Assembly: GCA_030536755.1 (NCBI GenBank) | Contig: JAUNPJ010000024.1 | Location: forward strand, 1-45,477 | Source of the DNA: Eubacteriales bacterium | GTDB lineage: Bacteria; Bacillota; Clostridia; Lachnospirales; Lachnospiraceae | Length of the DNA: 45,477 nucleotides | Direction of reading: 5' to 3' | In this document: in pieces, positions 41,223-45,477 of the stretch | How the letters are laid out: each line of letters starts with the position of its first letter | Position numbering within the stretch: the stretch's first letter is position 1 | Translations under genes and position numbers: made by a program | The notes under the pieces: model-generated | Seen by the model: only the letters and a program-made list of their open reading frames with translations | What the model was told of the DNA's origin: nothing | Database searches by the model: none

Positions 41223-43175
41223 TTATTTTACCACCACGGTACAGATTACTTTCTTCGTTCCTGCCTTAACAGTAATCTTCGCTGTTCCTTTCTTGATTCC
41301 CTTGATCACGCCTTTGGAAGTAACCGTTGCAACAGACTTATTGGATGAACTGTATGTCACCTTGCTCTGGCTGGTAATCGGCGCAATGACCGGCTTTAAT
41401 GTCAGTGTTTTTCCCTTCTTAACCGTTACCTTCGTAAACGGAAGTTTTATGGAAGATGCTGCAACTGTGCCTTTTTGAACTTTCACCTTGATTACTTTTT
41501 CCAGACCACTTTCCAAAGTAATCGTAATCTCTGCATTTCCTGTTTTGTTTTGTGCCGCAATGGTACAGGTTCCATCTGTTTTTCCAGCTACCTTTACCAC
41601 TTTTGTATTGCTCGACTCCCATGATTTCACAGAATCACCATTCGCAAAGGACACACGGAAGGCTGCCGTCTTCTGTTTGATCTGCATTGTCAGGGAAGAC
41701 TGCGTGACGGAAATTGTCTTTTTCAGTTTTTCTCCAATTTCCCTTGTCTCACTGACATTTTCACATCCCTTACAGATTCTCTCCTGTATTTCAGGTTCGA
41801 AGATGGTTGCAGCAGAAAGCCGGCTCCACTCACTCCAGATATGATTCGTTTCATCGATTGGAGTAATCTTCTGCTCTTCCAAAATCATTTTACATACCGA
41901 GCAATGACTTCCCTTCGTCAATCCCGTACCTATACAGGTGGCCGCCATAGCCTGATCAATCACTGGTGTATGATCCGCTTTGGCAATTTTTCCTCTCTCC
42001 TTGTTTCCGCATATAGAACAGATTCTTTGTCGAATTCCCTCCTCCATGCAGGTGGATGCTTTTAACGTTTTCCAGACACCATATAGATGGGTATGCTCCG
42101 CATTATAGTCCGCACTTGCCATTGGGTATGCTTGATAAAAATTTGCAGATGCATAATCTGTATATCTGGCATGATCTCCAAAATTCTTATCTGTTTTGAG
42201 AAAATATTCATAGTCCTGACGCCCTGCATCCCAAGTCGCATCCAGATTATAATAGTAATTTCCAATTTTTACAATATTCCAGCCATGTGACCCGCCATTT
42301 CCAATTCCCGAAATATAACGAGCGTCAATTCCGGCTTCCAGTGCCATGCGATAAAACAGCACTGCATATCCCTGACATACTGCTTTTTTATCAATCAAAG
42401 CAGCATACGCGGTATGTTTTCGTTTATATGTATCATCATATAAATGGTCATAATCATAAGTAACATTCTCCGTGAGATAATCGTAAATCGCCTTAATTTT
42501 CTGATAGTCACTCATGGACGCATCATTCAATCTCAGACTGGATTTCAACGACGCAATCTTCTTGTCTACATCCGCTTCCTGTGCCGCACTGGTGTAATAG
42601 GTGACCGTATAAGTCAGTGTGATATAATAAGTTCCGCCTGAATAACTGTAAGAATAACTACAATTCCATCCTGCATACTGCCATAAAAGATAATCACCTT
42701 CTTTTGGATTGCCAGTGTGCGTCACCGCTCCATCTACAATCTTATGCGAAATATCCGGACTTTCTTTTGTCGAAACATTTACTACAATTCTTTTTGTACG
42801 TTTTTTCATCTGTTCCCGAAAAGAAACACTTGCCTTGCTCACAGACAGATATTCACTCGCTGAAAGAGAAACATTTTCTTCTGAAGGAAGAACATCTGCA
42901 TCTGGTTTTACCAGTTCCTCTTCGGAAATGATATCCCGATAAAGAGGATTGACATATATTTCTGTAAATATTTGAGATGGATTGCTTTGTGTCTTCTCCT
43001 CATCACAAAGAATCTCTTCCGAATCAGAGTTTTCCTCTAATTCAACCTCAACATCCGTTACCATTTGTTCGTCTTCCTCAACTAAGACTTCCGCCAGGAT
43101 TGTTCCCCGCAACAAAGACAAACACATCACCCATGTCAAAAACACTGCAAGCAAACGAGAATACTTCTTCCTCAT
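41223..43175 (-). CDS. Secreted transglutaminase-like protein with Ig-like domains
   Basis: This 650-residue secreted protein has a signal peptide at residues 1-29, then an acidic low-complexity segment (33-100). A transglutaminase-like core (about 220-345) has the full triad C267 (KKAVCQGYA), H297 (GGSHGWNIV) and D312 (YYNLDATWD). Cys-pair repeats follow (C376/C386/C389, C414/C425/C428 and one more near 470) that look like small zinc- or disulphide-stabilised units. Two bacterial Ig-like (Big2) domains lie at the end (about 485-565 and 570-650). It has no LPXTG anchor. Such proteins may crosslink or cleave surface or host proteins. The activity is not predictable. An extended -10 (TGGTATAGT on the minus strand, near 43213-43221) lies upstream. 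Confidence 0.85.
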   Translation of the reverse strand: MRKKYSRLLAVFLTWVMCLSLLRGTILAEVLVEEDEQMVTDVEVELEENSDSEEILCDEEKTQSNPSQIFTEIYVNPLYRDIISEEELVKPDADVLPSEENVSLSASEYLSVSKASVSFREQMKKRTKRIVVNVSTKESPDISHKIVDGAVTHTGNPKEGDYLLWQYAGWNCSYSYSYSGGTYYITLTYTVTYYTSAAQEADVDKKIASLKSSLRLNDASMSDYQKIKAIYDYLTENVTYDYDHLYDDTYKRKHTAYAALIDKKAVCQGYAVLFYRMALEAGIDARYISGIGNGGSHGWNIVKIGNYYYNLDATWDAGRQDYEYFLKTDKNFGDHARYTDYASANFYQAYPMASADYNAEHTHLYGVWKTLKASTCMEEGIRQRICSICGNKERGKIAKADHTPVIDQAMAATCIGTGLTKGSHCSVCKMILEEQKITPIDETNHIWSEWSRLSAATIFEPEIQERICKGCENVSETREIGEKLKKTISVTQSSLTMQIKQKTAAFRVSFANGDSVKSWESSNTKVVKVAGKTDGTCTIAAQNKTGNAEITITLESGLEKVIKVKVQKGTVAASSIKLPFTKVTVKKGKTLTLKPVIAPITSQSKVTYSSSNKSVATVTSKGVIKGIKKGTAKITVKAGTKKVICTVVVK

Positions 43176-43266
43176 ACTTTTTCCTCCTGTACATCAAATT
43201 TTTCTTATCTTCACTATACCATAAAATATAAGATGAAAAAGGATTTTCTGCGAAAAATAAGAATAC

Positions 43267-43293
43267 TTGACACAAAAAGCAATACGTTATAAT
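43267..43293 (+). promoter_or_regulatory. Possible threonine aldolase promoter
   Basis: A consensus TTGACA (43267-43272) and a consensus TATAAT (43288-43293) are only 15 bases apart, shorter than ideal. A leader of about 145 nt would follow. Confidence 0.45.
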
Positions 43294-43442
43294 AAAATCA
43301 GGCAAAGGAGCTTCCACCAAAGTTTCATATGGTTTTGAAAAAAGCTGCTATGGCTTTGAACTGCTTTTGTGAAAAAAGCTATTTTCCCAGTGTGAACTAT
43401 GATACAATACTCTTAACAAATAGAAAGGCAAGGAACACAAAG

Positions 43443-44468
43443 ATGATTTCTTTTGAAAATGACTATATTGCAGGGGCGCATCCATTGATTTTGCAGCGTT
43501 TTGTGGAGACAAATCTGGAGAGTCTTACCGGATACGGTGCGGACCGTTATTGTGAAAGTGCCAAGGAAAAAATCAAGAAAGCCTGCGAGTGCCCGGAAGC
43601 AGAAGTGGAATTTCTTGTAGGGGGAACACAGACAAATGCTGTTGTAATATCTACGATGCTGCATGATTATGAAGGTGTGATCACAGCCAATACCGGACAT
43701 ATCAGTACACATGAGGCCGGAGCCATCGAGTACACAGGTCATGAGGTATTGGAAATTCCAGCAGAAAATGGAAAGATTACATCCGATACGTTAAAAACAT
43801 TTATTGATAATTTCTACGCAGATGCAAACCATGAACATATGGTATTTCCCGGAATGGTTTATATTTCCCATCCGACGGAATATGGAACCTTGTACACTAA
43901 AAATGAGTTAAAAAAGATTTCCGAGATTTGTCATTCTTATCATATACCACTTTATCTGGATGGTGCACGTCTTGGATATGGATTGATGAGTCTGGAAAGT
44001 GATCTGACTCTGCCAGATATCGCCCGTTTATGTGATGTATTTTATATTGGAGGAACAAAAGTCGGTGCTTTGTGTGGCGAGGCCGTTGTTTTCACCAGAA
44101 AAAATAAGCCAAAATACTTTATGACTTCTGTAAAAAAACGTGGTGCTTTACTGGCAAAAGGCCGTTTGTTGGGAATCCAGTTTGATACCCTTTTTACAGA
44201 CAATCTGTATTTTGACATTTCCCGCCATGCGATTATGATGGCTGAAAAATTAAAGGCTATTTTTCATGAGAAGGGACTTCGTTTCTATCTGGAATCTCCG
44301 ACAAATCAACAATTTATTATTCTCGAAAATACAAAAATAGAGAAACTGAAAGAAAAAGTTCGGTTTAGTTTCTGGGAAAAATATGACGAAGATCATACGG
44401 TGGTTCGTTTTGCGACAAGCTGGGCGACAACAGAAGAGGATTTAAACATATTAAAAAACATCTTGTAA
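43443..44468 (+). CDS. Low-specificity L-threonine aldolase
   Basis: This 341-residue PLP enzyme of the beta-eliminating-lyase/threonine aldolase family cleaves L-threonine or allo-threonine to glycine and acetaldehyde. Motifs are the PLP phosphate loop GGTQTNAVV (60-68), HISTHEAGAIE (86-96) with the stacking His, LDGARLGYGL (172-181) with the PLP Asp, and the Schiff-base lysine in YIGGTKVGAL (K206). The frame is open 38 codons upstream, but AAGGA precedes ATG 43443 and the family normally begins at such a MISFxNDY. It stands alone. The length is normal. Confidence 0.92.
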   Translation: MISFENDYIAGAHPLILQRFVETNLESLTGYGADRYCESAKEKIKKACECPEAEVEFLVGGTQTNAVVISTMLHDYEGVITANTGHISTHEAGAIEYTGHEVLEIPAENGKITSDTLKTFIDNFYADANHEHMVFPGMVYISHPTEYGTLYTKNELKKISEICHSYHIPLYLDGARLGYGLMSLESDLTLPDIARLCDVFYIGGTKVGALCGEAVVFTRKNKPKYFMTSVKKRGALLAKGRLLGIQFDTLFTDNLYFDISRHAIMMAEKLKAIFHEKGLRFYLESPTNQQFIILENTKIEKLKEKVRFSFWEKYDEDHTVVRFATSWATTEEDLNILKNIL

Positions 44469-44551
44469 AGCAAAAGAGCATTGAGATTTCATGTTTAGAA
44501 AAATATAGGAAAAATGTTAACACAAAATCAAAAAAGAAAGGAAAAACGATT

Positions 44552-45091
44552 ATGAAAAAGTTATTAACTCTTATTTTGGCATGTACAATGATACTCTCCT
44601 GCCCTGTTTCTGCCTCTGCCGCATCTGCGAAGTATACAAAAGCAACAAAAGCATATGAATCATGGATGAAGAAAAATTGTTCCAAACCATATTCCTATGC
44701 TTATTACGACATTGTAGATATTGATCAGAACGGTATTCCGGAATTACTGCTTTCCAACCAATATACACAAAATCGTTTATACACATATGATTATTCTAAG
44801 AAAAAGATGGTTCTTCTGGCAAAGAGCGATCTCGGAAGAAATTTTCCAAATGAGAAAATCATGATGTACAATACAAAGAAAAAAACCGTTGAAATCGTAT
44901 TTTGGGATACACAAAAAACAGTACGAAAATTTTACCAAGTAAAAGGTACAAAACTGAAAACGATTAAGACGTATGAATGGGGAGGCACATGTCGGATTAA
45001 CGGAAAAAAATGCTCTGACTCTGCATATCATAAAAATTTAGATAAAGATTTAAAATCTTATAAAGGAATGCGTTATTATAAACGTTACTAA
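44552..45091 (+). CDS. Small secreted protein of unknown function
   Basis: This 179-residue protein has a clear signal peptide (about 1-24, MKKLLTLILACTMILSCPVS, cleavage near ASA-AS). The mature part is very basic and Tyr/Lys rich. One segment, DIVDIDQNGIPELLL (about 53-67), has the spacing of a calcium-binding EF-hand/dockerin-like loop followed by PELLL, a motif common in secreted clostridial proteins of unknown function. The single loop may bind calcium (inference). AAAGAAAGGAAA lies upstream. I do not recognise the family. It sits between the threonine aldolase and the second tRNA-Trp. Confidence 0.75.
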   Translation: MKKLLTLILACTMILSCPVSASAASAKYTKATKAYESWMKKNCSKPYSYAYYDIVDIDQNGIPELLLSNQYTQNRLYTYDYSKKKMVLLAKSDLGRNFPNEKIMMYNTKKKTVEIVFWDTQKTVRKFYQVKGTKLKTIKTYEWGGTCRINGKKCSDSAYHKNLDKDLKSYKGMRYYKRY

Positions 45092-45143
45092 ATCTCACCA
45101 TTCTAAACATGAATACTCTGTTGAATAAACCAGAAAAAGATCC

Positions 45144-45172
45144 GCCGGGAGAATCTGTCGCATTCTTCCGGC
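45144..45172 (+). terminator. Hairpin after the small secreted protein gene
   Basis: GCCGGGAGAAT (45144-45154) pairs with ATTCTTCCGGC (45162-45172) with one G-T pair and a 7-nt loop. There is no proper T-run, so the terminator role is tentative. Confidence 0.4.
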
Positions 45173-45215
45173 ATTCGTTATAGCCAATACTTTTATATGA
45201 AATTTTTCGAACAAA

Positions 45216-45258
45216 CAAAAAAGCCAGAAATGCTTGACTTTCAAGCACTTCCAGCCTT
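45216..45258 (-). terminator. Terminator of tRNA-Trp (minus copy)
   Basis: The stem lies between about 45223-45237 and 45242-45256, with TTTTTT behind it on the minus strand. It is nearly the same sequence as the terminator behind the plus-strand tRNA-Trp. Confidence 0.75.
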
Positions 45259-45265
45259 TGACCAA

Positions 45266-45336
45266 CAGGGGATGAGAGAATCGAACTCCCGCTAAGAGTT
45301 TTGGAGACTCCTGTCATACCATTTGACCAATCCCCT
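45266..45336 (-). tRNA. tRNA-Trp (CCA), minus-strand copy
   Basis: This 71-nt tRNA has the anticodon loop CTCCAAA and is identical to the copy at 38166-38236 but inverted. It lies about 100 bases downstream of the 3' end of a 23S rRNA gene and is probably co-transcribed with that rRNA operon. Confidence 0.96.
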
Positions 45337-45348
45337 TTATAAAAATAG

Positions 45349-45368
45349 AGTGACTATTTCTAGTCACT
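45349..45368 (-). other. Hairpin in the rRNA-tRNA spacer
   Basis: An 8-bp perfect stem AGTGACTA/TAGTCACT with a TTTC loop lies between the 23S rRNA end and tRNA-Trp. It lacks a T-run. An RNA-processing site is a possible reading. Confidence 0.4.
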
Positions 45369-45439
45369 GATATTTACTGATTTTAAAGTATATCTTCAAA
45401 ACTACATACATGTGACATTTTTTCCAAGACTTAAGCATT

Positions 45440-45477
45440 GGTTACGCCCTCACCCGATTAGTAGCAGTCAGCTCCAT
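45440..45477 (-). rRNA. 23S rRNA, 3' end (partial)
   Basis: Read on the minus strand, the last bases of the window contain GAGCTGACTGCTACTAATCG followed by a GGGTGAGGGCGTAACC end. This aligns with the conserved 3' terminus of bacterial 23S rRNA (normally ...ACTAATCGGTCGAGGACTTAACC-like). Only about 38 bases are inside the window. Confidence 0.75.

Overview
The window is a chromosomal segment of a Firmicute, most likely the family Lachnospiraceae (Clostridia). The evidence is the DUF5721 protein, the radical-SAM/DUF4130 pair, the fused 1254-residue PurL, YesM/YesN two-component genes, strong AGGAGG ribosome binding sites, TTGACA-17-TATAAT promoters, and a window end that runs into the 3' end of a 23S rRNA gene. 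I do not assign a genus.

Layout. 1-4.8 kb: a cold-shock gene with a long structured leader, a small membrane protein, a DegV/FakB-like lipid-binding protein, a DUF5721 protein, and htpG (Hsp90) preceded by a textbook CIRCE operator. 4.8-10.9 kb: an FAD oxidoreductase, O-acetylhomoserine sulfhydrylase, tRNA-Phe, a secreted SH3/3D-domain cell-wall protein, two tRNA-Gly genes, ispF, and a shortened AraM-like dehydrogenase. 10.9-24.3 kb: an L-arabinose block, all on the minus strand. It holds araD, an FGGY kinase, araA and a GntR/LacI-type AraR repressor. It is followed by a YtfQ-YtfR-YtfT-YjfF-type sugar ABC importer and a YesM/YesN-type two-component system that probably controls import. 24.4-25 kb: tRNA-Val, tRNA-Met and a candidate small RNA. 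25-38 kb: purL, a LysR regulator, a PfkB sugar kinase, paired half-size ChrA transporters, a DNA glycosylase, NudC, an EamA exporter, a TylF-like methyltransferase, and the radical-SAM/DUF4130 pair.

38.1-45.4 kb is an AT-rich accessory stretch bounded by two identical tRNA-Trp genes in inverted orientation. It carries a SUV3-type helicase (rare in bacteria), a small protein that may be a gene remnant, a secreted transglutaminase-like protein with Ig-like domains, a threonine aldolase and a small secreted protein. It ends beside an rRNA operon.

The best candidates for something undescribed are these. (1) A 143-bp miniature transposon-like element occurs in two identical copies, each with its own 8-bp target duplication. 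One copy sits in the purL leader and the other begins directly behind the stop codon of the DUF4130 gene. (2) The radical-SAM protein has a helix-hairpin-helix motif and a C-terminal sliding-clamp-binding-like motif. (3) The SUV3-like helicase lies next to tRNA-Trp. (4) A candidate ~80-nt small RNA lies downstream of purL. (5) The cold-shock leader has two competing 5' arms for one 3' arm.
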